This document shows positions 26,440 to 34,122 of a stretch of DNA of 64,000 nt, in pieces. Source of the stretch: Streptomyces albicerus (GTDB taxonomy: Bacteria > Actinomycetota > Actinomycetes > Streptomycetales > Streptomycetaceae); the NCBI RefSeq assembly GCF_008905045.1, contig NZ_VWMY01000033.1, positions 8,245 to 72,244 of the forward strand. The letters run 5' to 3'. The stretch's first letter is position 1; each line of letters opens with the position of its first letter. The translations under genes were made by a program, and so were the position numbers. The notes beneath the pieces were generated by a model, which was not told the origin of the DNA, ran no database searches, and saw nothing but the letters and a program-made list of their open reading frames with translations.

Positions 26440-26935
26440 GCTGTTCCTTCGCTCTCAGGGGCCGCTTTTTCTCGGTTTTTTCTCGGGGTTCTCTCTGGTT
26501 ACCTGGGTCTCTGCGCCGTTCCCCATCGTGTACCTCGGGACCGGAAACGTCATCTCTACCGAGAGGTAACCGAGACGTTCGTCCCGTTCCCCCAAGGGCG
26601 GGCCCGGCAAATCGCAACGATACGCCCGACCCGTGACGCGTACCGCAAAGCCTTTCGAGTCCCGTACCCTCGTAGGGTTCGGAACTTCACAAACCGGGCA
26701 GATCGGTGTGGTGTGCGTCACCTATGGCTGGGATCCGCTGCCTGGAGTTGCGGCGACACGGCCGGGATCGTCACCGTTTCGGCGGTCTCGACGGCCGGGT
26801 ACTTGCGCGATCCGTCCCGCCCGTGTGGACTACGGCCAATGCTTCGCGCACGCGCGTGGCTTGAACTTCCCCAAGCTCCAGGCTTCGCCCGAGCAGGGGG
26901 AGACCCCATTACCGAACATGATCAGGAGGCAACCC
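26440..26935. other. Divergent control region between aceE and the DUF3052 gene
   Basis: About 500 bases with no supported gene; in-frame open stretches on both strands have composition unlike real coding sequence. Visible signals are GGTTACCT (26497-26504) and its inverted copy AGGTAACC (26564-26571), 59 bases apart. A TACCTCGGGA word between them resembles the same box. Such spaced boxes fit a regulator of aceE, but no regulator gene is adjacent. Confidence 0.5.
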
Positions 26936-27373
26936 GTGAGCGCGACCGCGGACCACGCGGAGGAGCGGACGAGCCTGGCCGCCAGGCTGGGATTCCAGCC
27001 CGAGCAGGTGGTCCAGGAGATCGGCTTCGACGACGACGTCGACCAGGAGCTCCGCTCGGCCATTGAAGAAGTAATCGGCAGCGAGCTCATGGACGAGGAG
27101 TACGACGACGTCGCCGACGCCGTGGTGCTCTGGTTCCGAGACGACGACGGCGACCTGACGGATGCGCTGGTGGACGCCACCACGTACGTCGAAGAGGGCG
27201 GCGCTGTCCTGCTGCTGACGCCGAAGACCGGCCGAGACGGTTATGTGGAGCCCAGCGACATCGCCGAAGCTGTGACGACCGCGGGTCTGTCCCAGACCAA
27301 GGGCATCAGCGTGGGGAAGGACTGGAGCGGCACGAAGCTGGCGACGCCGAAGACGGCAGCCAAGAAGCGCTGA
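26936..27373 (+). CDS. DUF3052 family protein
   Basis: A 145-residue acidic actinobacterial protein of the DUF3052 family, function unknown. The conserved part runs from LAARLGFQPEQVVQEIGFDD through ALVDATTYVEEGGAVLLLTP to GLSQTKGISVGKDWSGTKL. The Lys-rich tail (TPKTAAKKR) is typical. The GTG at 26936 has an AGGAGG ribosome site 6 bases upstream, which decides the start. It is divergent from aceE and ends at a strong terminator. Confidence 0.88.
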   Translation: MSATADHAEERTSLAARLGFQPEQVVQEIGFDDDVDQELRSAIEEVIGSELMDEEYDDVADAVVLWFRDDDGDLTDALVDATTYVEEGGAVLLLTPKTGRDGYVEPSDIAEAVTTAGLSQTKGISVGKDWSGTKLATPKTAAKKR

Positions 27374-27390
27374 GCCGCAACCGAGGCCAG

Positions 27391-27424
27391 GAGGCCCCCG
27401 CCGACATCCGTCGGCCGGGGCCTC
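27391..27424 (+). terminator. Terminator after the DUF3052 gene
   Basis: GAGGCCCCCGCCGA (27391-27404) pairs with TCGGCCGGGGCCTC (27411-27424) with one internal mismatch; the loop is CATCCG. Confidence 0.75.
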
Positions 27425-27496
27425 GTCCATGGGCGGGCGGGAGCGCTGCGTAGGGTGGGCGTCACCCGAACAGCCCGACGGAAGGGATGCAGGATC

Positions 27497-27955
27497 ATGG
27501 CGATCGAGGTCGGCGACAAGGCCCCGGACTTCGAGCTCAAGGACAACCACGGCGCCACCGTGAAGCTCTCCGACTTCCGTGGCGCGAAGAACGTGGTGCT
27601 GCTCTTCTACCCCTTCGCCTTCACCGGTGTCTGCACGGGCGAGCTGTGCGCCCTGCGCGACAACCTGCCGAAGTTCTCCGACCGCGACACCCAACTGCTC
27701 GCCGTCTCCAACGACTCCATCCACACGCTGCGCGTCTTCGCCGAGCAGGAGGGCCTGGACTACCCGCTGCTGTCCGACTTCTGGCCGCACGGCGAGGTCT
27801 CGCGCGCGTACGGCGTCTTCGCCGAGGACAAGGGCTGCGCGGTGCGCGGCACCTTCGTCATCGACAAGGAGGGTGTCGTCCGCTGGACCGTCGTCAACGC
27901 CCTGCCGGACGCGCGCGACCTGAACGAGTACGTGGCGGCCCTGGACACCCTGTGA
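27497..27955 (+). CDS. Peroxiredoxin, AhpE/thioredoxin-dependent type
   Basis: A 152-residue peroxidase of the AhpC/TSA fold that reduces H2O2 and organic peroxides. The peroxidatic Cys is Cys46 in FAFTGVCTGELCALRD, with a second Cys five residues later (Cys51), the spacing seen in Bcp-type atypical 2-Cys enzymes. The conserved Arg near GCAVRGTFVIDKEGVVRW is present. It resembles mycobacterial AhpE, which has only the first Cys in this motif. It stands 140 bases before the first TerD gene, consistent with a stress-response neighbourhood, though a separate promoter is likely for TerD. Confidence 0.92.
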   Translation: MAIEVGDKAPDFELKDNHGATVKLSDFRGAKNVVLLFYPFAFTGVCTGELCALRDNLPKFSDRDTQLLAVSNDSIHTLRVFAEQEGLDYPLLSDFWPHGEVSRAYGVFAEDKGCAVRGTFVIDKEGVVRWTVVNALPDARDLNEYVAALDTL

Positions 27956-28095
27956 CCCCCTTGTGATCCCGACACTCTGGGATTCTTCACGCCCAGGGCC
28001 TGCGGCAGTGGGGAACCCCTCACTAGGATCGACACGTTGATCCGATACCAACGCACTACGGGGCTCCCCGCCCCTGGACACCAATGGGAGGACTC

Positions 28096-28671
28096 GTGGG
28101 AGTCAGCCTCAGCAAGGGCGGCAACGTATCGCTTTCGAAGGAGGCGCCGGGCCTTACCGCGGTCATCATCGGTCTGGGGTGGGACGTCCGTACCACCACC
28201 GGCACCGACTTCGACCTCGACGCCAGCGCCATCCTGGCGGGCACGGACGGCAAGGTCACCAGTGACGCCAACTTCGTGTTCTTCAACAACCTGAAGAGCC
28301 CGGACGGCTCGGTCGAGCACACCGGGGACAACATCACCGGTGAGGGAGAGGGCGACGACGAGCAGATCAAGATCAACCTCGTCGGCGTACCGGCCGACAT
28401 CGACAAGATCGTGTTCCCGGTGTCGATCTACGACGCCGAGAACCGCCAGCAGTCGTTCGGCCAGGTGCGCAACGCGTTCATCCGCGTCGTGAACCAGGCG
28501 GGCGAGGCGGAGATCGCCCGGTACGACCTGTCGGAGGACGCCTCGACGGAGACCGCGATGGTCTTCGGCGAGCTGTACCGCCACGGCGCGGAGTGGAAGT
28601 TCCGTGCCATCGGCCAGGGATACGCCTCGGGCCTGCGCGGCATCGCGCAGGACTTCGGCGTCAACGTCTGA
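28096..28671 (+). CDS. TerD-family stress protein 1
   Basis: A 191-residue calcium-binding TerD-domain protein. It has the typical opening GVSLSKGGNVSLSKEAPGLT, the Asp-rich loops TGTDFDLDASA and DGSVEHTGDNITGEGEGDDE that form the Ca2+ sites, and the terminal FGVNV. TerD proteins act in tellurite, oxidative and phage-stress responses. The GTG at 28096 is preferred over the ATG at 28084 because a GGGAGG ribosome site lies 5 bases before it and family homology starts there. A perfect 15-bp hairpin separates it from the second copy. Confidence 0.95.
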   Translation: MGVSLSKGGNVSLSKEAPGLTAVIIGLGWDVRTTTGTDFDLDASAILAGTDGKVTSDANFVFFNNLKSPDGSVEHTGDNITGEGEGDDEQIKINLVGVPADIDKIVFPVSIYDAENRQQSFGQVRNAFIRVVNQAGEAEIARYDLSEDASTETAMVFGELYRHGAEWKFRAIGQGYASGLRGIAQDFGVNV

Positions 28672-28741
28672 GCCACTTCGGGATCGACGTCCGATCCACT
28701 GTCGGGGTCGACGTCCGACCCCGAGCCGCTTCATCATTTAC

Positions 28742-28778
28742 CGTCCGGCGCCGCACACTTCCAGTGCGGCGCCGGACG
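28742..28778 (+). terminator. Hairpin between the two TerD genes
   Basis: CGTCCGGCGCCGCAC (28742-28756) and GTGCGGCGCCGGACG (28764-28778) form a perfect 15-bp stem with a 7-base loop. It would terminate or attenuate transcription from the first TerD gene into the second, or shield the upstream mRNA end. Confidence 0.8.
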
Positions 28779-28819
28779 TGCTCGACAACCCAATGGCTTG
28801 ACCGGGGAGGACCAGGATC

Positions 28820-29395
28820 ATGGGCGTCACGCTCGCCAAGGGGGGCAATGTCTCCCTCTCCAAGGCCGCACCGAACCTCACACAGGTGATGATCGGGCTC
28901 GGCTGGGACGCGCGCTCCACCACCGGAGCCGACTTCGACCTCGACGCCAGCGCACTGCTGTGCAACTCGGGGCGGGTGCTCGGCGACGAGTGGTTCATCT
29001 TCTACAACCAGCTCAAGAGCCCGGACGGCTCGGTCGAGCACACCGGTGACAACCTCACGGGTGAGGGCGAGGGCGACGACGAGTCCCTCCTGATCGACCT
29101 CTCCAAGGTGCCCGCCAACGTCGACAAGATCGTCTTCCCGGTCTCGATCCACGACGCCGACAACCGGGGCCAGACCTTCGGACAGGTCAGCAACGCCTTC
29201 ATCCGCGTCGTCAACCAGGCCGACGGCCAGGAGCTCGCCCGCTACGACCTCTCCGAGGACGCCTCCACGGAAACAGCGATGATCTTCGGCGAGGTCTACC
29301 GCTACGGTGGCGAGTGGAAGTTCCGGGCGGTGGGTCAGGGGTACGCGTCGGGGCTGCGGGGCATCGCCCTGGACTTCGGGGTCAACGTTTCGTAG
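28820..29395 (+). CDS. TerD-family stress protein 2
   Basis: A 191-residue TerD paralogue of the preceding gene, with the same length and the same calcium loops (TGADFDLDASA, DGSVEHTGDNLTGEGEGDDE) and the ending LDFGVNVS. It clearly arose by tandem duplication. The ATG at 28820 follows a GGGGAGGACCAGGATC leader with a good ribosome site. Both copies precede a DUF475/TerC-like gene. A degraded copy of this gene's 3' end lies about 200 bases downstream (29575-29620). Confidence 0.95.
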   Translation: MGVTLAKGGNVSLSKAAPNLTQVMIGLGWDARSTTGADFDLDASALLCNSGRVLGDEWFIFYNQLKSPDGSVEHTGDNLTGEGEGDDESLLIDLSKVPANVDKIVFPVSIHDADNRGQTFGQVSNAFIRVVNQADGQELARYDLSEDASTETAMIFGEVYRYGGEWKFRAVGQGYASGLRGIALDFGVNVS

Positions 29396-29574
29396 AACCG
29401 GGTCCGCGGGAGGCACCCCGGGTGATGACTCCGGTGATGTCGGAGGGTCGGCCGCCGTGTTCCGGAAGCAGGGTCTCCGGTGTGGCTGAAAGTGCGTCAC
29501 CGGCGTCCGCACCCTCTGGACCTGCGACTCTCCGGGTGAGGTGGCCCGGCCCTCTCGTCCGGAGGGTCGGCCCT

Positions 29575-29620
29575 CTAGACTTTGTGGTCAATGTTTCGTA
29601 AAGCCGGGTACGGCGGGGGG
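29575..29620 (+). pseudogene. Remnant of a TerD 3' end
   Basis: Positions 29575-29601 read CTAGACTTTGTGGTCAATGT then TTCGTAA, which would encode LDFVVNVS-stop. This matches 22 of 27 bases of the true TerD end at 29369-29395 (LDFGVNVS-stop), and the following AAGCCGGGTACGGCGGG mirrors AACCGGGTCCGCGGG there. The upstream part of the fragment has no TerD similarity, so it is a stub left by duplication or deletion. Confidence 0.6.
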
Positions 29621-29676
29621 AAACCCCCTCCGGACTTCGTCCGGGGGTAACCCCTCAACTCATGATTGGGTAGCCA

Positions 29677-30822
29677 GTGGTTCTGAAAACCTTCGGCTGG
29701 TCGTTCGCGGTCACCGCGCTCGGCTTGGTCGCAGCGGTGCTGATCGGCGGATGGACCGCGTTCGGGATCGTGCTGATCCTGTCCATCCTCGAGATCTCGC
29801 TGTCCTTCGACAACGCGGTGGTCAACGCCGGAATCCTGAAGAAGATGAGCGCCTTCTGGCAGAAAATCTTCCTCACCATCGGCATCCTGATCGCCGTCTT
29901 CGGAATGCGGCTGGTCTTCCCCGTCCTGATCGTCGCGATCAGCGCCTCGCTCGGCCCCATCGAGGCGGTCGACCTGGCACTGAACGACGCGAACCGTTAC
30001 GAGGAACTGGTCACGGACGCCCACCCGTCGATCGCGGCCTTCGGCGGTATCTTCCTGTTGATGATCTTCCTCGACTTCATCTTCGAGGACCGTGACATCA
30101 AGTGGCTCCACTGGCTGGAGCGCCCGCTGGCCAAGCTCGGCAAGGTCGAGATGCTGTCGGCCTGCATCGCGCTGATCACCCTGCTGATCACCGCGCTGTA
30201 CCTTGCCCCGAAGGCGCACCTGCACGCCGGGTCCGCCGACAAGGCGGAGACGGTGCTGCTCTCCGGCGTCGCCGGTCTCATCACGTATCTGGTCGTCGGC
30301 GGGCTCTCCGGTTTCTTCGAGAACCGCCTCGAGGAAGCGGAGGAGCGCGAGCACGAGGCCGAGGAGGAGGCCAAGCAGGAGGGCAAGAAGGTCACCGGCA
30401 TGGCACTCGTCGGCAAGGCCGCCTTCTTCATGTTCCTCTACCTCGAGGTCCTGGACGCGTCCTTCTCCTTCGACGGTGTCATCGGTGCCTTCGCCATCAC
30501 CAACGACATCATCCTGATGGCACTCGGCCTTGGCATCGGCGCCATGTACGTCCGGTCGCTCACCGTGTACCTGGTCCGCCAGGGCACTCTCGACGACTAC
30601 GTCTACCTGGAGCACGGCGCCCACTACGCCATCGGCGCCCTCGCCACGATCCTGCTCATCACCATCCGTTTCGAGGTCAACGAGATCATCACCGGCCTCA
30701 TCGGTGTCATCCTGATCGCCTGGTCCTTCTGGTCCTCCGTCCGCCGCAACCGGGCGATCGCGGCGGCCGAGGGAAAAGCTGAGTCCTCGGGCGAGAAGGC
30801 CGAAGTCTCGTCCGGGGTGTGA
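29677..30822 (+). CDS. DUF475/TerC-like integral membrane protein
   Basis: A 381-residue membrane protein of the DUF475 branch of the TerC/LysE superfamily, with about eight hydrophobic segments. Conserved acidic membrane motifs EISLSFDNAVVNA (about 35-47) and the repeat-related VLDASFSFDGVIGAFAITND show internal duplication and probably bind a metal ion. A charged, coiled loop (EEAEEREHEAEEEAKQEGKK) separates the two halves. TerC-family proteins help export or handle manganese or other metals and pair with TerD proteins in stress systems. GTG start at 29677; the ribosome site is weak. Confidence 0.92.
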   Translation: MVLKTFGWSFAVTALGLVAAVLIGGWTAFGIVLILSILEISLSFDNAVVNAGILKKMSAFWQKIFLTIGILIAVFGMRLVFPVLIVAISASLGPIEAVDLALNDANRYEELVTDAHPSIAAFGGIFLLMIFLDFIFEDRDIKWLHWLERPLAKLGKVEMLSACIALITLLITALYLAPKAHLHAGSADKAETVLLSGVAGLITYLVVGGLSGFFENRLEEAEEREHEAEEEAKQEGKKVTGMALVGKAAFFMFLYLEVLDASFSFDGVIGAFAITNDIILMALGLGIGAMYVRSLTVYLVRQGTLDDYVYLEHGAHYAIGALATILLITIRFEVNEIITGLIGVILIAWSFWSSVRRNRAIAAAEGKAESSGEKAEVSSGV

Positions 30823-30851
30823 CACCGGTCCGTGTGAGGAACGCTCTGTGA

Positions 30852-30886
30852 GGGGCGGCCGCCGAGGGAGTCCTCGCGGCCGCCCC
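30852..30886 (+). terminator. Hairpin after the DUF475 gene
   Basis: GGGGCGGCCGC (30852-30862) and GCGGCCGCCCC (30876-30886) pair; CGAGG/CCTCG extends the stem with one bulged C. It lies 30 bases after the DUF475 stop. Confidence 0.7.
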
Positions 30887-30939
30887 GGCGTATTGGTCCG
30901 GTTCTTCGGCAAGGTGAACAGGTAAGCGTGGGGGCGGGA

Positions 30940-31680
30940 ATGAGCTTCTGGGAAGGCTTGTGGCGCGGCGGGCGTTCGACGCCGTTCGACTCGGGCAGCG
31001 CGGCGTCCAACTCCATCGAACTGACCAAACGGAACCAGACGATCTCACTCACCAAACAGGGTGCGGCCAACGGAAACCTGCGCATCAACCTGTCCTGGCG
31101 GATGCGCACTTCCGACATAGGCGGCGCCCAACGGGGCAGCCTGCTGCGCCACCCCTTCCAGGCCTTCAAGCCGGAAGTGGTGCAGGCGCACACCCAGAGC
31201 ATGGTCAACGTCGACCTCGACCTGGGCTGCATGTACGAGCTCACGGACGGCACCAAGGGCGTCGTCCAGCCGCTGGGCAGCTTCTTCGGCGAGCTCAACT
31301 CCGCGCCGTACGTGAAACTCAGCGGCGACGACCGCTTCGGCTCGGGATCGGGCGAGACGATCTTCGTCAACCTCGACCACCGCGACGAGATCAAGCGGCT
31401 CCTGGTCTTCGTCTACATCTACGACCAGACCCCCGCGTTCGACCGTACGCACGCGATCGTGACCCTCTACCCGAGCAACGGCCCCCGGATCGAGGTGGGC
31501 CTCGACGAGCGGCATCCGCAGGCCAGGTCCTGCGCGGTGGTCATGATCGAGAACGTGAAGAACGAACTCGTGGTGCGCCGCGAGGTGAAGTTCGTCTACG
31601 GCTTCCAGGCCGAGCTCGACCGGCTCTACGGCTGGGGGCTTCAGTGGGGGCGCGGGTACAAGGCGAAGGCCGACCGCTGA
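30940..31680 (+). CDS. Large TerD/TerA-like stress protein
   Basis: A 246-residue TerD-superfamily protein, longer than classical TerD. It begins FWEGLWRGGRSTPFDSGSAA and contains NQTISLTKQG, VNVDLDLGCMYELTDGTKG and GSGSGETIFVNLDHRDEIKR, which correspond to the strand and acidic loop blocks of the fold. The C-terminal LYGWGLQWGRGYKAKADR is characteristic of this subgroup. It probably works with the two TerD proteins and the DUF475 membrane protein. The ATG at 30940 is preferred to the GTG at 30928 because the G-rich ribosome site fits better, but both are possible. Confidence 0.88.
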   Translation: MSFWEGLWRGGRSTPFDSGSAASNSIELTKRNQTISLTKQGAANGNLRINLSWRMRTSDIGGAQRGSLLRHPFQAFKPEVVQAHTQSMVNVDLDLGCMYELTDGTKGVVQPLGSFFGELNSAPYVKLSGDDRFGSGSGETIFVNLDHRDEIKRLLVFVYIYDQTPAFDRTHAIVTLYPSNGPRIEVGLDERHPQARSCAVVMIENVKNELVVRREVKFVYGFQAELDRLYGWGLQWGRGYKAKADR

Positions 31681-31760
31681 CGTGGCGCTGCCGCTGGGCT
31701 TGGCGGGGGTGCCTCAGGGCTCGGTTCGTCAGGTTCGTTGGCGGCTGCGGGTTGTGCCTG

Positions 31761-31818
31761 GCTGGTCGCGCCCACGCGGCGGAGCCGCACATGTCACAGC
31801 CTCGCGCCCCTTTGGGGG
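31761..31818 (-). repeat. Dispersed intergenic repeat, long type, inverted copy
   Basis: Reverse-orientation long-type repeat: GCTGGTCGCGCCCACGCGGC, GGAGCCGCACATGTCACAGC, then CTCGCGCCCCTTTGGGGGC. It sits between two convergent TerD-family genes. Confidence 0.7.
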
Positions 31819-31840
31819 CCTTGGGGCACCCCTAGCGCCC

Positions 31841-32731
31841 CTAGCGGCCGAGGAACTGGGGGCCCTGTGGGGGGAGCTTGAAGTCGGGGTCGGGGAGGGC
31901 GCCCACCGGCTGGGGGTAGCCGTAACCCGACTGTGCGGCCGCTGCCGGCTGGGGTGGGGCTGTTTGTGGGTAGCCGTAGGCAGGCTGGCTGGTGGGCTGG
32001 GGGTAGCCGTACGCCGGCTGGGCGGCGGGTGGCTGTTGGCGGGTGGGCTCTCCGGCCGGGGCGGCCGGGGGATAGCCGTAGGACGGCTGCGCGGGCTGTG
32101 GGGGCATCTGGGGCAGCTGGGTGGGCTGCTCGGGCGGCAGCGGCTGCGAACCGAGGGGCGCGCCGGACGCCGGCTCCTCCTCGGGGTCGGGCTCTTCCAC
32201 CGAGATGCCGAAGTCGGACGCCAGACCCTCCAGACCGTTCGAGTAGCCCTCGCCGAGTGCCCGGAACTTCCAGCCCTCTCCGCGCCGGTACAGCTCGCCG
32301 CAGATCAGCGCGGTCTCCTTGCCGGTCGTCGGCTTGATGTCGAAGTGCGCCAGCGGCTCACCGTCCGCGAGCGTGGCGTCGTACAGCAGGATCCGCAGGG
32401 CGCTGACCCGGTCGAAGGTGACGCCGTCGGCGGAAGCGACAAGGAGAATTCGTCCCACACCGTTGTCAACGCCCGCCAGATCCGACTGAATCGTGTCGGT
32501 GAGACCCTCGGCGACGCGCTTCTTGCCGAGTCGCCAGACCTTGCCCGAGGGGTGCCGGGGCTGGTTGTAGAAGACGAAGTCCTCGTCGGATCGCACACGA
32601 CCGTCGGGGCCGAGGAGCAGCGCGGAGGCATCCACGTCCGGGACACCCCGTCCCGGCGTCCAGCGCAGCACGGCGCGCACCGCAGTGGCGTCCAGCGGGA
32701 CGTTCGACCCCTTCAGCATCGCGTGCGTCAT
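31841..32731 (-). CDS. TerD-domain protein with Pro/Gly/Tyr-rich tail
   Basis: A 296-residue protein. Residues 1-180 are a divergent TerD domain (GRGVPDVDASALLLGPDGRV, DEDFVFYNQPRHPSGKVW, and the ending NGLEGLASDFGISV). Residues 181-296 form a low-complexity tail rich in Pro, Gln, Ala, Tyr and Gly with repeated AYGYPQP-like units. Such tails are usually disordered and may mediate self-association. The calcium-loop acidic residues are partly retained. It is divergent from the lyase-PRTase-HAD operon and shares a 200-base promoter region with it. Confidence 0.88.
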   Translation of the reverse strand: MTHAMLKGSNVPLDATAVRAVLRWTPGRGVPDVDASALLLGPDGRVRSDEDFVFYNQPRHPSGKVWRLGKKRVAEGLTDTIQSDLAGVDNGVGRILLVASADGVTFDRVSALRILLYDATLADGEPLAHFDIKPTTGKETALICGELYRRGEGWKFRALGEGYSNGLEGLASDFGISVEEPDPEEEPASGAPLGSQPLPPEQPTQLPQMPPQPAQPSYGYPPAAPAGEPTRQQPPAAQPAYGYPQPTSQPAYGYPQTAPPQPAAAAQSGYGYPQPVGALPDPDFKLPPQGPQFLGR

Positions 32732-32860
32732 GCGGTCATCCTGCCTTCTCGGTCCTGGTCACGACAACGCGGGGGTGTCCTCTCGCCGGGCCTGACAGGC
32801 GGGCGGACGACACAATGGTGTTTGTCTGCGTTACCTGAATTTCATGCCCGGTGGGAACCC

Positions 32861-32889
32861 TTGACATGGATCTCTACGTACTATTACCG
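32861..32889 (+). promoter_or_regulatory. Candidate promoter of the lyase-PRTase-HAD operon
   Basis: TTGACA at 32861-32866 is a consensus -35. A weak -10 (TTACCG, 32884-32889) follows after 17 bases, about 43 bases before the ATG of the lyase gene. Confidence 0.45.
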
Positions 32890-32931
32890 GCCACATATCG
32901 TCAGGCCTTCTAGCCGCCCCGGGGGAGACTC

Positions 32932-34098
32932 ATGCGTCATTTCGGGCACATCGCCCCTGAGGTGCGGGAGCGCCTCTTCCATCAGGAGCCGTGCGTCTTC
33001 ACCGCGGACTCCCCGGCCAGAGTGCTCGCCGCGGCTCTCGGAGCCACCCTCTACAGCCCCGCGACCAGACCGAAGCTGGCCGACGACATCGTGAAGCAGA
33101 CCGGCCGCGGCGTCGTCTCGATGGTGCTGTGCCTGGAGGACTCGATCGACGACGCGGAGGTCGACGAGGCCGAGGAGAACCTGGTCCGGCAGTTCGAGGA
33201 TCTGGCCGAACGCTGCCCGGAGACCGAGCTTCCACTGCTGTTCTTCCGGGTCCGAGCGCCCGAGCAGATCCCCGACCTCGTCCGGCGGCTCGGCTCTTCC
33301 GTACGGCTGCTGTCCGGATTCGTACTGCCGAAGTTCACCGAGGAGCGGGGAATCCCGTTCCTGGAGGCGCTCACCGCGGCTGAGGCCGCGAGCGGGCGGC
33401 GGCTGTTCGCCATGCCCGTTCTCGAATCGCCCGACCTGCTGTACCGGGAGTCGCGGGCGGACACCCTCGCCGGGATCTTCCGGGCAGTCGACAAATACCG
33501 CGACCGGGTGCTCGCGCTGCGGCTCGGCGTCACCGACTTCTGCTCGGCGTACGGGCTGCGCAGGGCGCCCGACATGACGGCGTACGACGTGCAGATCGTG
33601 GCGTCCGTGATCGCGGACGTGGTGAACGTGCTCGGACGGGCCGACGGCACCGGTTTTACGGTGACCGGACCCGTGTGGGAGTACTTTCGGGTGCAGGAGC
33701 GCATGTTCAAGCCGCAGCTGCGCCGGAGCCCCTTCACACCGGAGGCCGAGGACCTGCGCACCGCGTTGATCGAGCACGACATGGACGGGCTGCTGCGCGA
33801 GATCTCGCTGGACCGGGCCAACGGTCTGCAGGGCAAGACCTGCATCCACCCCTCGCACGTCCTGCCCGTGCACGCCCTCTCCGTCGTCAGCCACGAGGAG
33901 TTCAGCGACGCCCAGGACATCCTGCGGCCCGAGCGGGGCGGCGGGGGTGTGCTGCGGTCCGCGTACACGAACAAGATGAACGAGGTGAAGCCGCACCGCG
34001 CCTGGGCCGAGCGCACCCTCCAGCGCGCCGAGGTCTTCGGCGTCACCAACGAGGACATCGGCTTCGTGGAGCTGCTCGCCGCCGGAATCCCCGGCTGA
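32932..34098 (+). CDS. CitE/HpcH-HpaI-like lyase of the Ter biosynthetic branch
   Basis: A 388-residue TIM-barrel carbon-carbon lyase related to citrate lyase beta subunit and HpcH/HpaI aldolases. Visible blocks are TLYSPATRPKLADDI near residue 40, VLCLEDSIDD (66-73, acidic metal-site strand), MPVLESPDLLY and GKTCIHPSHV. In Ter-linked operons this lyase accompanies two phosphoribosyltransferases and a HAD phosphatase, a set proposed to build a nucleoside-like metabolite (established by comparative genomics, product not characterised). It is 24 bases before the PRTase fusion gene. A GGGGGAG ribosome site precedes the ATG. Confidence 0.88.
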   Translation: MRHFGHIAPEVRERLFHQEPCVFTADSPARVLAAALGATLYSPATRPKLADDIVKQTGRGVVSMVLCLEDSIDDAEVDEAEENLVRQFEDLAERCPETELPLLFFRVRAPEQIPDLVRRLGSSVRLLSGFVLPKFTEERGIPFLEALTAAEAASGRRLFAMPVLESPDLLYRESRADTLAGIFRAVDKYRDRVLALRLGVTDFCSAYGLRRAPDMTAYDVQIVASVIADVVNVLGRADGTGFTVTGPVWEYFRVQERMFKPQLRRSPFTPEAEDLRTALIEHDMDGLLREISLDRANGLQGKTCIHPSHVLPVHALSVVSHEEFSDAQDILRPERGGGGVLRSAYTNKMNEVKPHRAWAERTLQRAEVFGVTNEDIGFVELLAAGIPG

Positions 34099-34122
34099 CA
34101 CACGCTGAGACACAAGGAATCC

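Noticed and set aside
26455..26721. 88-codon minus-strand open frame in the aceE-DUF3052 gap with a CPVC pair
   Set aside because: No ribosome site, no family resemblance, and it covers the promoter region; the Cys pair is probably chance.
23548..27066. 1172-codon plus-strand open frame opposite aceE
   Set aside because: Antisense shadow of aceE; no recognisable domain.
28096..29395. Classical plasmid-type terZABCDEF operon
   Set aside because: Only TerD-family and a DUF475 gene are present; no terB, terZ or canonical terC could be recognised, so enterobacterial gene symbols were not assigned.
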